DNA of 64,000 nucleotides from Pseudomonas brassicacearum subsp. brassicacearum (GTDB lineage: Bacteria > Pseudomonadota > Gammaproteobacteria > Pseudomonadales > Pseudomonadaceae), in assembly GCF_008801605.1 (NCBI RefSeq), contig NZ_VZPJ01000007.1, positions 247,576-311,575 on the forward strand, given 5' to 3'. The position numbers and the translations under genes are program-made. Below are positions 34,510 through 44,218 of this stretch, in pieces. Below the pieces are notes generated by a model, which was not told the origin of the DNA, did not search any database, and worked only from the letters and a program-made list of their open reading frames with translations. The stretch's first letter is position 1. Each line of letters begins with the position of its first letter.

Positions 34510-37044
34510 ATGCCTCAATTTCCAACGCTCATAAATCGCAAGAGTACGGGCTATCTGCTTGCCGTATTGTTCCTCGGCACTCCTGCGGTTCATGCCAGAA
34601 TTCTTGCTCCTGGGGAAAGTGAGACCGTTACTAATCCTCCAGCACCAGAGGTGTGGGCTGTGTCTCAAGGTGGAACATTGACAATAAACAATGCGAGCGC
34701 ACTCACGATCAGCTCGCAAAATGCCAATGTCATATTCAATGGTGGTCAGAGTGCGCGGATTGACGCTCGCGATGGCTCCGATATCGCGATGACCGGCGCA
34801 ACTGTAGAAAGCTCGACGGGGAGAGGAGCGTTTGCGCTCAGCGATAGCTCCGCCACGATCCAAGGTAGCACTATTACCAGTACCAACAGCATGGGCCTGC
34901 TATTGGGGCGTAACATCAACACCCCAACCGCCTCCAGCGCCACGGTCACAGGTGGAAGCACAATTACCGGACTCGTCGGCGGCGCAAACGCCACGGGCTT
35001 CAGCGTCCTGACGGTCAACGATTCGACCTTGCGTGGCACTGGTGCGACCAGTTACGGCGTTCAACTGGAAGGGGCAACGCTTTCGGCGACCGGAAGCACG
35101 ATCTCCGGTGGTCAGGATGGCCTGCGAATCGGCGTGGACAATACCGGTGTGACTGCCAGCACGGTGACCTTGAATAATACAGTCGTAACGGGGGACACGG
35201 GGTCGGCAATTGTCGTTGGCGCCTTCGGTGGTCCTGGTGCTGTCGCGACCATCAACGTACTCAATGGCTCGCAGTTGAACGGCGGCAACGGAACACTGCT
35301 TCAAGCCAGCAATACTTCCACAGCCAACGTCAACGTCGATGCAAGCGCTCTACGCGGCGACGTCATAGCCGATACCGGCAGTACGGTGTCCTGGCTGATG
35401 CAGAATGGCTCCTCGCTTGAAGGTAATCTGCAGAACGTTACCAACGTCAACCTCAACAACAATAGCACCCTGAACGGTAACGTAATGGCCGTTGCGGGGA
35501 CAGGGACGGCGGTCAGCCTGAATAACGGTTCAGTGATTAATGGCAACGTGGAGAACGTGTTTGATCTCAAGCTCGACAACAACAGCCAGATGACCGGCGA
35601 TGTGCTCTCGGATGCCAATGGCACTGTATTGCTCAACAACGGCTCCGTGCTGACGGGCCAGATTACCGACTCGAGCAACCTGAACATTGACAATGCCGCG
35701 CAATGGGTGATGACTGGCGACAATACAGTACAGCGTCTGGGCTTGAGCAGTGGTGTGGTCCGCATGGGCACCAATGAGCAGTTCCAGCAACTGAACATAG
35801 GTGAGCTTTCCGGTAACGGTACTTTTGTAATGGGCACCGACCTGGGTAACGGCAATACGGACTTCCTGAATGTTACCGGTACTGCCAGCGGGCAACATCA
35901 GTTGCTGGTCTCCGCGACCGGGACTACGCCAACCAGTGCCGACGCCGTCAAAATCGGCAACATTGCCGCTGGCGATGCGAGTTTCTCGCTGGGTGGTCGA
36001 GAAACGGTCGATGCCGGTACCTTCGTCTACCGCTTGAAGAAGGATGGGGAGGGTTTGTACCTTGATCCCGACCGGGACACCGTCAGCCCGTCCACCAATA
36101 CCGCATTGGCTTTGGCCGGCAGTGCTCGTAGCGTATTGAACGCAGAGATGAACATGCTCAACGATCAGATCGGTGATCGGGGATTAAGCGCACGGCCCGA
36201 TGCGTCAATGCGTTCGGCCAGCGATAACGACATCAAGTTGAGCAACAGCGTCTGGGTACGTACTTACGGTAATCAATACAGCGTCGACAACGCCTATGGC
36301 GATGGTTACTCGCAGAACCAGAACGGGATCACCGGCGGTGCCGATACATTGGTGGATATTGGCAATCGCCCATGGGTACTCGGTGGTTTCGTAGGCACCA
36401 GCCACACCAACATGGATTTGCGGTACGGATCCAGCGCAACGGTCGACAGCGTAAACCTCGGTGTCTACGGCAGTACCTATGATGTCCAGAGCGGTGTATT
36501 CGTCAACGTCATGGCCAAGGTCAACCAGTTCAACAATAAAGCCAGGGTCACCATGAGTGACGGTACACGCTCCAAGGGTGAATACAAGGCATTGGGCGCA
36601 AGCGGTTCGGTCGCGGTGGGCAAGCATATTCGCTTGCAAGATAACTATTTCATCGAGCCACAGGTGCGAGTCTCGACGGGCGTGACCCAGAGCGATAGCT
36701 ACCGACTGGACAACGGCCTTGAAGTCAAAGCCGACACTATGCGTTCTGTGCAAGGGAACGTGGGCCTCAGGGGCGGACGCGTGATCAGTCTCGAAAATGG
36801 CGGCCTGTTGGAGCCGAGTTTGTCGGCGGGCATTAATCATGAGTTCATAAAGACCAACGAGGTCAGGATCAACGACGACAGCTTCGATGACGACCGCGCC
36901 AGCACAGCGCTTGAGTACGGTGCGGGCCTGAAGTGGACGCCGGCCCAACGTAACTGGCAGGTCTCGGGTCAGGTTGGAGGCAGCAAAGGGACAACCGTCA
37001 GTCAGGATTGGAGTGGTAGCTTGCGGTTGAGTTATTTCTTCTGA
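34510..37044 (+). CDS. Autotransporter with pertactin-like passenger and C-terminal beta-barrel
   Basis: 844 residues. Signal peptide region 1-32 (LLAVLFLGTPAVHA) is followed by a long beta-helix passenger rich in N/G/S/T repeats (STLNGNVMAVAG, GSVINGNVENV, SQMTGDVLSDANG). A pertactin-type junction (GNGNTDFLNVTGTASGQHQL) leads to a barrel starting near residue 575 and ending in the outer-membrane signature LRLSYFF. It is type Va secreted and surface displayed, probably an adhesin; no protease or lipase motif was seen. It lies in the AT-rich block after the Ig-like operon, on the same strand but behind a hairpin. Confidence 0.9.
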   Translation: MPQFPTLINRKSTGYLLAVLFLGTPAVHARILAPGESETVTNPPAPEVWAVSQGGTLTINNASALTISSQNANVIFNGGQSARIDARDGSDIAMTGATVESSTGRGAFALSDSSATIQGSTITSTNSMGLLLGRNINTPTASSATVTGGSTITGLVGGANATGFSVLTVNDSTLRGTGATSYGVQLEGATLSATGSTISGGQDGLRIGVDNTGVTASTVTLNNTVVTGDTGSAIVVGAFGGPGAVATINVLNGSQLNGGNGTLLQASNTSTANVNVDASALRGDVIADTGSTVSWLMQNGSSLEGNLQNVTNVNLNNNSTLNGNVMAVAGTGTAVSLNNGSVINGNVENVFDLKLDNNSQMTGDVLSDANGTVLLNNGSVLTGQITDSSNLNIDNAAQWVMTGDNTVQRLGLSSGVVRMGTNEQFQQLNIGELSGNGTFVMGTDLGNGNTDFLNVTGTASGQHQLLVSATGTTPTSADAVKIGNIAAGDASFSLGGRETVDAGTFVYRLKKDGEGLYLDPDRDTVSPSTNTALALAGSARSVLNAEMNMLNDQIGDRGLSARPDASMRSASDNDIKLSNSVWVRTYGNQYSVDNAYGDGYSQNQNGITGGADTLVDIGNRPWVLGGFVGTSHTNMDLRYGSSATVDSVNLGVYGSTYDVQSGVFVNVMAKVNQFNNKARVTMSDGTRSKGEYKALGASGSVAVGKHIRLQDNYFIEPQVRVSTGVTQSDSYRLDNGLEVKADTMRSVQGNVGLRGGRVISLENGGLLEPSLSAGINHEFIKTNEVRINDDSFDDDRASTALEYGAGLKWTPAQRNWQVSGQVGGSKGTTVSQDWSGSLRLSYFF

Positions 37045-37071
37045 TTGAAGAGTTCTGCCTTGAGCGCTGTG

Positions 37072-37100
37072 ATGCCCCGACAATGTCGGGGCATTTTTGT
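37072..37100 (+). terminator. Intrinsic terminator of the autotransporter gene
   Basis: ATGCCCCGAC pairs with GTCGGGGCAT around a three-base loop, followed by five T. Confidence 0.9.
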
Positions 37101-37211
37101 ATTCGGGGTAATAATTCGTAGAGGTTATGTGAAATTATGTAAGGGTTTTGCTCGGCGGTAGATGAGGGCGTATATCCTTGGCAGCTTGAGATTCTCTGCG
37201 CCTGGCATGCC

Positions 37212-37290
37212 GCCATCGCGAGCAAGCTCGCTCCCACACTGGTTTTGTGTCGTACCGAACATCCCTGTGGGAGCGAGCTTGCTCGCGATT
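37212..37290. repeat. REP pair in tail-to-tail order
   Basis: An inverted REP (CCATCGCGAGCAAGCTCGCT) precedes a plus-oriented copy (GTGGGAGCGAGCTTGCTCGC), the reverse of the usual order. It fills much of the 287-bp gap between the autotransporter and the response regulator. Confidence 0.9.
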
Positions 37291-37331
37291 GTGGCCCCAC
37301 CAGGCGCCACAGCACTTTTCTGGAAACACCC

Positions 37332-38033
37332 ATGCCCAACATCCTCCTGGTCGAAGACGACACCGCACTCTCCGAGCTGATCGCCAGTTACCTGGAGCGC
37401 AACGGCTATCAGGTCAGCGTGCTCAGCCGTGGCGACCATGTACGTGAGCGGGCGCGCGTCGATCCGCCGGACCTTGTGATCCTCGACCTGATGCTGCCGG
37501 GGCTGGACGGTTTGCAGGTCTGCCGCCTGCTGCGGGCCGACTCGGCGACCTTGCCGATCCTGATGCTCACCGCCCGGGACGACAGCCACGACCAGGTGCT
37601 GGGCCTGGAGATGGGCGCCGACGACTACGTCACCAAGCCTTGCGAGCCCCGGGTGTTGCTGGCGCGGGTGCGTACCTTGCTGCGGCGCAGCAGCCTTACC
37701 GAGCCGCAGACAGTCAACGACCGCATTGTCATGGGCAACCTCTGCATCGACCTGTCCGAGCGTACCGTAACCTGGCGCGGACAAGCGGTGGAGCTGTCCA
37801 GCGGCGAGTACAACTTGCTGGTGGTGCTGGCCCGGCATTCCGGCGAAGTGCTGAGCCGCGACCAGATCCTGCAGCGCCTGCGCGGCATTGAGTTCAACGG
37901 CACCGACCGTTCGGTGGACGTGGCGATTTCCAAATTGCGGCGCAAGTTCGACGACAACGCCGACGAGGCCCGCAAAATCAAGACCGTGTGGGGCAAGGGT
38001 TATCTGTTCAGTCGTTCCGAGTGGGAATGCTGA
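37332..38033 (+). CDS. RstA-like OmpR-family response regulator
   Basis: 233 residues. The receiver domain has acidic residues in VEDD, phospho-acceptor Asp in LVILDLMLPGLDG and conserved Lys in YVTKPCEP. A winged-helix domain follows with GTDRSVDVAISKLRRKFDDN and KTVWGKGYLF. Similarity to E. coli RstA includes the DRSVDVAIS and terminal segment. The kinase gene starts four bases after the stop, so the pair is cotranscribed. REP sequence precedes it. Confidence 0.92.
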   Translation: MPNILLVEDDTALSELIASYLERNGYQVSVLSRGDHVRERARVDPPDLVILDLMLPGLDGLQVCRLLRADSATLPILMLTARDDSHDQVLGLEMGADDYVTKPCEPRVLLARVRTLLRRSSLTEPQTVNDRIVMGNLCIDLSERTVTWRGQAVELSSGEYNLLVVLARHSGEVLSRDQILQRLRGIEFNGTDRSVDVAISKLRRKFDDNADEARKIKTVWGKGYLFSRSEWEC

Positions 38034-38037
38034 GCCG

Positions 38038-39342
38038 ATGTGGAAGCTGCTGATTCGCCTTTACCTGGTCACCATCGTGTCCTACAGCGCGGCGATCTAC
38101 CTGATGCCGGAACTGGTGGTCCGCCTGTTTCACGACCGTTTCCTGACCTACAACCTCGATTATTCCCGTGGCCTGCAAACCTTGATGGTCAAGCAGTTCC
38201 GCGCCGTGCCCAGCGAGCAGTGGCCGGCGCTGGCGGCGCAGATGGACAAGGAGTTCGAGCCACTGCGAATCGAGCTGGCTGCGTTCGATGACGGCGGCTT
38301 CAGTGCCGAAGAGCAGGCGCGTCTCAAGCGCGGCGAGAACGTGGTGCGTATTGGCGACTGGGCCTGGCGCACCTTGGCGGCGGCGCCGCTGGACGGGCGC
38401 ACGGCGGTGAAGATGGTCGTGCCGCCGGACCCGGCTGACGTCAGTTGGTTGTACTGGAGCATCAACGTGTTGATCGGCGCGACGATGCTGGCGTGCCTGT
38501 TGCTCTGGTTGCGGCCTCACTGGCGCGACCTGGAACGCCTCAGGCGCACCGCCGAACGCTTCGGCAAAGGTCATTTGGGCGAGCGTACGCACATTGCCTC
38601 CAGTTCGAACATCGGCAGCCTGGCCCACGTGTTCGACACGATGGCGGGTGACATCGAGAACCTGCTCAACCAACAACGGGACCTGCTCAACGCCGTGTCC
38701 CACGAATTGCGCACGCCACTGACGCGGCTCGACTTCGGCCTGGCCCTGGCGCTGTCCGATGACCTGCCGGCGGCCAGTCGTGAGCGCCTGCAAGGGTTGG
38801 TGGCGCACATTCGCGAGCTTGATGAGTTGGTGCTGGAACTGCTGTCCTACAGCCGTTTGCAGAACCCGCAACGCCTGCCCGAACGGGTCGAGGTGGCGCT
38901 GGACGAGTTCATCGACAGCATCCTGGGCAGCGTCGACGAGGACCTGGCGGCGCCGGACGTGGTGATCGACGTGCTGTTGCACGGGGCACTGGAGCGTTTC
39001 GTACTGGACCCGCGCCTGACCGCACGGGCCTTGCAGAACCTGCTGCGCAATGCCATGCGTTATTGCGAAAAGCGCATTCAGATCGGTGTGCTGGTGGGTG
39101 ATCAAGGCTGTGAGATCTGGGTCGATGACGACGGCATCGGCATTCCCGACAGCGAACGCGAGCGCGTGTTCGAGCCGTTCTACCGCCTGGACCGCAGCCG
39201 CGACCGCGCCACTGGCGGCTTCGGTCTTGGCCTGGCCATAAGCCGCCGAGCCCTGGAAGCCCAGGGCGGCACGCTGACCGTCGAAGCCTCGCCGCTGGGT
39301 GGGGCGCGCTTCAGGCTGTGGCTGCCAACGCCTGATACCTGA
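38038..39342 (+). CDS. RstB-like sensor histidine kinase
   Basis: 434 residues. Membrane segment 1 (about 5-25), a periplasmic region of about 115 residues and membrane segment 2 (about 140-160, YWSINVLIGATMLACLLLW) lead to HAMP (LRPHWRDLERLRRTAERFGK). The HisKA motif is VSHELRTPLTRL, and the ATPase has DDDGIGIPDSERERVFEPF and GGFGLGLAIS. The HAMP-proximal and Rx(D/S)RDRATGG segments resemble E. coli RstB. Paired with the upstream regulator; the signal is unknown. Confidence 0.92.
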   Translation: MWKLLIRLYLVTIVSYSAAIYLMPELVVRLFHDRFLTYNLDYSRGLQTLMVKQFRAVPSEQWPALAAQMDKEFEPLRIELAAFDDGGFSAEEQARLKRGENVVRIGDWAWRTLAAAPLDGRTAVKMVVPPDPADVSWLYWSINVLIGATMLACLLLWLRPHWRDLERLRRTAERFGKGHLGERTHIASSSNIGSLAHVFDTMAGDIENLLNQQRDLLNAVSHELRTPLTRLDFGLALALSDDLPAASRERLQGLVAHIRELDELVLELLSYSRLQNPQRLPERVEVALDEFIDSILGSVDEDLAAPDVVIDVLLHGALERFVLDPRLTARALQNLLRNAMRYCEKRIQIGVLVGDQGCEIWVDDDGIGIPDSERERVFEPFYRLDRSRDRATGGFGLGLAISRRALEAQGGTLTVEASPLGGARFRLWLPTPDT

Positions 39343-39350
39343 CACCGTCT

Positions 39351-39393
39351 CTGTGGCGAGGAGCTTGCTCCCGCTGGGCCGCGAAGCGGCCCC
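39351..39393. repeat. Third-class REP-like element (GTGGCGAGGAGC type)
   Basis: CTGTGGCGAGGAGCTTGCTC followed by CCGCTGGGCCGCGAAGCGGC contains two nested short palindromes. It differs from the GTGGGAGC family. It lies between convergent genes and may also help terminate transcription. Confidence 0.75.
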
Positions 39394-39401
39394 CATACGC
39401 C

Positions 39402-40043
39402 TCACCCAAACAACCCCGCCGCAATATTGATCGAAAACCCCAGGATCGCCGTGTTGAACACAAAACCGATCAGCGATTGCGCCAGGACGATCTTGCGCAG
39501 TTGCCGCGTGGCGACGCCCACGTCCGCGGTCTGTACCGCCACGCCGATGGTGAAAGAGAAATACAGGAAGTCCCAATAGTTGGGCGTGGTCAGCCCTTCG
39601 GCAAACCGCAGCGCCGGCTCCTTGCCCTCCCAGGTGTAATACAAGCGCGCGTAGTGCACGCTGAAGATCACCCCGATCAGCAACCAGGAACCGATCACGG
39701 TCATTGCCGTGAAACCGTAATGCAACAGCTTGCCGGCGGCATTCAGGTCGCGGCTGCCGGCCAGTTCGAGGGTGATGGTGGCCAGGCTGGCCAATGCCGC
39801 GATGCAGACCACCAGCAGGACCAGCCCGGCATTTTCATCTTCGATTTCGGCGATGCGCCGCACGTCGGGCGCCTTGGCTCGCACGGTCAGCCAGGACATC
39901 AGCACCAGGTAGGTCCAGACGCCGACATTCCAGCCGATCAGGATTTTGCTGATGATCGAGTCCACGGGAACCAGGATACCTACCGCCAGGCCAAGGACCG
40001 TGGCGCTGGACAGACGCGGGTGGGTGCGGGCGAGGAAGGGCAT
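39402..40043 (-). CDS. DUF1345 membrane protein
   Basis: 213 residues with five to six membrane helices (VLGLAVGILVPVDSIISKIL, WTYLVLMSWLTV, LVLLVVCIAALASLATIT, IGSWLLIGVIFSVHYARLYY). The conserved TPNYWDFLYFSFTIGVAVQT block is the hallmark of DUF1345. The latter half has an ion-channel-like appearance, but function is unproven. It ends about 60 bp from the sensor kinase gene, convergently, with a REP-like element between. Confidence 0.85.
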   Translation of the reverse strand: MPFLARTHPRLSSATVLGLAVGILVPVDSIISKILIGWNVGVWTYLVLMSWLTVRAKAPDVRRIAEIEDENAGLVLLVVCIAALASLATITLELAGSRDLNAAGKLLHYGFTAMTVIGSWLLIGVIFSVHYARLYYTWEGKEPALRFAEGLTTPNYWDFLYFSFTIGVAVQTADVGVATRQLRKIVLAQSLIGFVFNTAILGFSINIAAGLFG

Positions 40044-40082
40044 GGAGACTCACTGTGCGCAAAGGAGACTTAGTATGAGCCA

Positions 40083-40736
40083 TCAAGCGAAGGGCCGATC
40101 GGCTATCGCAGTGGACTCGATCAATTGCACGCCCGCTTCCTGCATCCGTCGGATTGCCGCCTCCATCGAGCCGTCGATATCGATGCCCCGGCAGGCATCC
40201 AGTATCACCACCGCATTGAACCCCGCCAACCGGGCATCCAGCGCCGAGAACATCACGCAGAAATCCAGGGCCAGCCCCACCAGGTAAACCGTGTCGATGC
40301 CGCGCTCCTTGAGATAGCCGGTCAAGCCGGTAGGGGTCAGGTGATCCGCTTCCATGAAGGCTGAATAGCTGTCGATGTCCGGGTTGCAGCCCTTGCGAAT
40401 GATCAGCTTGGCATGGGCGAGGTCGAGTGCCGGGTGCAGCGCGGCGCCGTTGCTGCCCTGTATGCAGTGGTCGGGCCAGAGTTTCTGTTCGCCGTAGGGT
40501 AATTGGACGATATCGAATGGTTGCTTGCCCGGATGACTGGACGCAAACGAGGCGTGCCCGGCCGGGTGCCAGTCCTGGGCAAGGACGACGTGCCTGAATG
40601 AATGGCCAAGCTGGTTGATCAGCGGCACGATCTCATCGCCGCCTGGCACGGCCAGTTGGCCGCCGGGGATGAAGTCGTTCTGTACATCGATGACTACCAG
40701 CGCGGTGGTCAAAGCCCGATTGGCGGCAACGCCCAT
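40083..40736 (-). CDS. pncA: Nicotinamidase (pyrazinamidase)
   Basis: 217 residues of the isochorismatase-like fold. The catalytic Asp is in VVIDVQNDFIPGG, Lys in IIRKGCNPDIDSYSAF and Cys in VGLALDFCVMFSALDA. Metal-binding His lies in AQDWHPAGH. The enzyme deaminates nicotinamide to nicotinate for NAD salvage. ATG at 40736 follows AAGGAGG. The open frame extends upstream into REP sequence and is not part of the gene. Confidence 0.95.
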   Translation of the reverse strand: MGVAANRALTTALVVIDVQNDFIPGGQLAVPGGDEIVPLINQLGHSFRHVVLAQDWHPAGHASFASSHPGKQPFDIVQLPYGEQKLWPDHCIQGSNGAALHPALDLAHAKLIIRKGCNPDIDSYSAFMEADHLTPTGLTGYLKERGIDTVYLVGLALDFCVMFSALDARLAGFNAVVILDACRGIDIDGSMEAAIRRMQEAGVQLIESTAIADRPFA

Positions 40737-40810
40737 GAATGAATCCTCCTTGAAGTGGTTCTTCGATAGTAGCTGAACGGCTTGGGCCAGGTGCGTAGAC
40801 TGACACACCG

Positions 40811-40836
40811 CCATCGCGAGCAAGCTCGCTCCCACA
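40811..40836. repeat. Single inverted REP element
   Basis: CCATCGCGAGCAAGCTCGCT followed by CCCACA, without a partner, in the 296-bp divergent gap between pncA and the MHYT gene. The remaining gap should hold both promoters; none was identified with confidence. Confidence 0.85.
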
Positions 40837-41032
40837 ATGGATCTGCGGTGAACACAGGATTGATGGTTTACAAAAATATTCACCCTGCGAAGGATGGTGT
40901 CTTTCGTCGAAAATATTCCAGCTTTGATGGCTTTTTGACATTTGGTTCGTGCGTCCCTGTCACGATTAAGTACAATCGCCGGCCTTCAACCGGGCATGGA
41001 AGCAGTCCGGTCTCCAGTTACGAGAAAAAACC

Positions 41033-43111
41033 ATGCTCATCGGCAGTTATTCCCCCGCCCTTGTTTCGATTTCCTTGTTTGTTGCTGTGCTGGCTTCCTA
41101 TACCGCCCTGGACCTGGCCGGGCGGATCGCGACCGCCCAGGGGCGCGCCGCGCATTTGTGGATGACCGGGGGCGCGCTGGCGATGGGGGTGGGCATCTGG
41201 TCCATGCACTTCATCGGCATGCTCGCGTTCAGCTTGCCGGTGGAGCTTGGCTACGACATATCGATCACCGCACTGTCGCTGCTGGTCGCGATTCTTTCCA
41301 GCGGTTTTGCCCTATGGCTGGTCAGCCAGCCACGATTACCGGCGTGGCAACTGGCGTTCGGTGCGCTGATCATGGGTGCCGGGATCAGCACCATGCACTA
41401 CACCGGCATGGCCGCGCTGCGAATGCAGCCAGGCATCGACTATGACCCGACGCTGTTCGGGGCTTCGCTGGTGATTGCCGTCGGCGCTTCGGCGGCGGCG
41501 CTGTGGATTGCCTTTCGCCTGCGCCAGAACACCCCCCACGTGCGTCTGGCTCGTGCAGGCGCTGCGGTGGTCATGGGCATCGCCATCGTCGGCATGCACT
41601 ACACCGGCATGGCCGGGGCGCGGTTCAGCGACGGCAGCTTTTGTGGCTCCCTGGACGGCTTGAGCGGCAAGGGCCTGGACAATCTGGTGTTGATCACCAC
41701 CCTGGCGGTGCTGGCCATCGCCTTGCTGACGTCGATTCTCGATGCGCGTCTGGAAGCCCGCACCGCCGAGCTGGCCCAGTCCCTGACCCTGGCCAACCGG
41801 GAACTGACCCAGTTGGCCCTGCACGACCCCCTCACCGGACTGCCCAACCGGGTATTGCTGGCTGATCGTATCGACCAGGCCATGCACCGGGTGCAAGAGC
41901 AGGGCGGCTGCTTCGCCCTGATGTTCATCGACCTGGATGGTTTCAAGCCGGTCAACGACGCCTTTGGTCACCACATGGGCGATTTGTTGCTGCGGGACGT
42001 GGCCTTGCGCCTGCGCGAAGACCTGCGCAGCCAGGACACCCTGGCGCGGATCGGCGGTGATGAGTTCGTGCTGCTGGTGCAACTGGCCGAACCCGATGAT
42101 GCCTTGCGACTGGCGGCACGTCAGGTCGGCTTGATCGCCCGCACGTTCCGGGTGGCCGACCATGACTTGCAGATCTCCGCCAGCGTCGGTATCGCCCTTT
42201 ACCCTGGCAACGGCCAGAGTGCCGAAGAACTGCTGATGAACGCCGACGCGGCGATGTACCACGCCAAGGGCGCCGGCAAAAACGGCTACAGCTTTTTCGA
42301 CGCGTCGATGAACAGCAACGCCCGCAAGCAATTGCAATTGCTGCAAGACCTGCGCATCGCTGTCGAACAGCGGCAGTTCAGCCTGTACTACCAGCCCAAG
42401 TTCGACGCCGCCAACGGCCGGCCGGTCGGCGCCGAGGCCTTGTTGCGCTGGAGCCATCCGACCCAGGGCCTGTTGATGCCCGACACCTTCATCGACCTGG
42501 CGGAAAAGACCGGCTTGATCATCCCCATCGGCGAATGGGTGTTGAACGAAGCCTGTCGGCAGATGCGCGAATGGTACGTGCTCGGTTATACCGATTGGCG
42601 CATTGCGGTGAACCTGTCGGCCTTGCAGTTCTGCCATACCGGTTTGGTGCAGAGCGTGGCCAAGGCCCTGGAGACGCATCAGCTGCCGGCCAACAGCCTG
42701 ACCCTGGAAATCACCGAAACCACCGCCATGAGCGATGCGGACGCGAGCATGACGGTGCTGCAACAGCTCTCGGACATGGGCGTGGACCTGTCCATCGACG
42801 ACTTCGGCACTGGCTATTCGAGCCTGATGTACCTCAAGCGCCTGCCGGCCAACGAGTTGAAGATCGATCGCGGCTTCGTGCGTGACCTGGAACACGACAG
42901 CGATGACGCGGCGATCGTCTCGGCCATCGTCGCCCTCGGTCAGGCCCTGGGCCTGCGGATCGTCGCCGAAGGCGTGGAGACCGATATGCAACAAGACTTC
43001 CTGACCCAGTTGGGCTGCGATTCGCTGCAGGGCTATCTGCTGGGGCATCCACTGCCGGCTGAGCGGTTCATCCACGACATTCGCCAGGCACAACGGGTGG
43101 CGGTGGGCTGA
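41033..43111 (+). CDS. MHYT-GGDEF-EAL membrane protein (c-di-GMP turnover)
   Basis: 692 residues. Seven membrane helices carry three MHYT-type motifs (WSMHFIGM, STMHYTGM, VGMHYTGM), proposed to bind copper and sense O2, CO or NO. The GGDEF domain has an intact IGGDEF active site after DLDGFKPVNDAFGH. The EAL domain has GAEALLRWSHP, DDFGTGYSS and VAEGVET. Both enzymatic halves therefore look complete, a bifunctional architecture like P. aeruginosa MHYT proteins. Monocistronic. Which activity dominates cannot be read. Confidence 0.94.
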   Translation: MLIGSYSPALVSISLFVAVLASYTALDLAGRIATAQGRAAHLWMTGGALAMGVGIWSMHFIGMLAFSLPVELGYDISITALSLLVAILSSGFALWLVSQPRLPAWQLAFGALIMGAGISTMHYTGMAALRMQPGIDYDPTLFGASLVIAVGASAAALWIAFRLRQNTPHVRLARAGAAVVMGIAIVGMHYTGMAGARFSDGSFCGSLDGLSGKGLDNLVLITTLAVLAIALLTSILDARLEARTAELAQSLTLANRELTQLALHDPLTGLPNRVLLADRIDQAMHRVQEQGGCFALMFIDLDGFKPVNDAFGHHMGDLLLRDVALRLREDLRSQDTLARIGGDEFVLLVQLAEPDDALRLAARQVGLIARTFRVADHDLQISASVGIALYPGNGQSAEELLMNADAAMYHAKGAGKNGYSFFDASMNSNARKQLQLLQDLRIAVEQRQFSLYYQPKFDAANGRPVGAEALLRWSHPTQGLLMPDTFIDLAEKTGLIIPIGEWVLNEACRQMREWYVLGYTDWRIAVNLSALQFCHTGLVQSVAKALETHQLPANSLTLEITETTAMSDADASMTVLQQLSDMGVDLSIDDFGTGYSSLMYLKRLPANELKIDRGFVRDLEHDSDDAAIVSAIVALGQALGLRIVAEGVETDMQQDFLTQLGCDSLQGYLLGHPLPAERFIHDIRQAQRVAVG

Positions 43112-43117
43112 ACCACT

Positions 43118-44218
43118 TCAAGGCACGATATCGAACGCCGTGCTGCCCAGCCGTTCGCCGTTGACCAGCAGGTGCACGGCATGCCGGCCCGCGTAATGTT
43201 TGCGGGTGGTCAGCTCGCGAATGTGCTGGGAGCGGCTGAGGTTGACGCAACCCTGGGCGGGCAGGTCGAAGGTCTTGAGCTTGAAGACTTTGGCCGAGGT
43301 GCCGCCCGAGGCTTTCACGTAGTCGACCGCGTAGTCGATCACCAGGCGTTGGCTCTGCTCAAGGGTTGATTGCACCGTGAAGGACAGCGTGACCTGTTCC
43401 CCCAGGCGAATCACCGCAGGCGTCACTTGCAAATCCAGCACTTGGACCTGTGCCTTGCCGCCGACCCCGATGACGCCCAACGCCCTGGGGTTGCCTTGTT
43501 TGATCAGGCTGCGCAGCGCATGCCGGGCGATCCACGCCGTGTGGCGGTTCTGCAGGGGCCAACCTTCGATCTGGTCCAGCACCCAGTCGGGATGTTGCTT
43601 GGTGACGTCGTTGAGGTGGTTGGCCACGGATTTGCGCACATAAAGGCTATCGTCGGCCTTGAGCGTGTCGAGGATCGCCGCGGCGAGGTCAGGGTTGGCC
43701 TGGATCGGCTCCAGGTGAAACGACCACGGCAAGCGCGGCCGGCTGCCTTCGCTGGCCAGGCGGCGTACGTGCTCGTTGGCGTCCAGCGACCAGTCGTGCA
43801 TGACCTTGAGGGTGCGTTCCAGGTCGTCGCGCAGGAAGTGCCGCACGGCGAACTCCGACGAGCCGAACCGGGTGAAATACTTGAGCGCGTCCAACGACAC
43901 GTCGAAGCGATGCCGGCCATAAGACGCCACGTAGTGTGGCAGGAACATGCTGACGAACATGCTGTTCAGGCGCGGGGCCAGGGCGCGCAGCACCTCCAGC
44001 GACGCTTCATAACCGAGGGGCAGCACCGCATGCAGGCACTCACTGACTCGGGCCATGCGTTGCATCACCGATAACTCGGCCAGCCCGTCGTTGGCCATGT
44101 GCAAAAACGCCGGGGCATCGAACGCTGGATAAACCGCGCGCATTTCGTCAGCGATGTGCTCCAGGCGGGCGCTGTTGAAGATTTCCTTGAGGGCAGGGGA
44201 AGAGGTGTTGGTGCTCAT
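43118..44218 (-). CDS. alkC: DNA glycosylase AlkC with C-terminal Ig-like domain
   Basis: 366 residues. It is a HEAT-repeat (ALK) glycosylase fold over about residues 1-250 (RFGSSEFAVRHFLRDD, NEHVRRLASEGSRPRLPWS). A C-terminal beta-sandwich follows from about 255 (VLDLQVTPAVIRLGEQVTLS). The Ig-like tail is a known feature of P. fluorescens AlkC, which excises 3-methyladenine and 3-methylcytosine without base flipping. The start at 44218 is the second ATG in frame; the upstream one lacks family sequence. It is separate from the alkB/ada operon 37 kb away. Confidence 0.92.
   Translation of the reverse strand: MSTNTSSPALKEIFNSARLEHIADEMRAVYPAFDAPAFLHMANDGLAELSVMQRMARVSECLHAVLPLGYEASLEVLRALAPRLNSMFVSMFLPHYVASYGRHRFDVSLDALKYFTRFGSSEFAVRHFLRDDLERTLKVMHDWSLDANEHVRRLASEGSRPRLPWSFHLEPIQANPDLAAAILDTLKADDSLYVRKSVANHLNDVTKQHPDWVLDQIEGWPLQNRHTAWIARHALRSLIKQGNPRALGVIGVGGKAQVQVLDLQVTPAVIRLGEQVTLSFTVQSTLEQSQRLVIDYAVDYVKASGGTSAKVFKLKTFDLPAQGCVNLSRSQHIRELTTRKHYAGRHAVHLLVNGERLGSTAFDIVP

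Noticed and set aside
31217..37100. Genomic island with defined attachment sites
   Set aside because: AT-rich composition supports transfer, but no integrase, tRNA or direct repeats were found at the edges.
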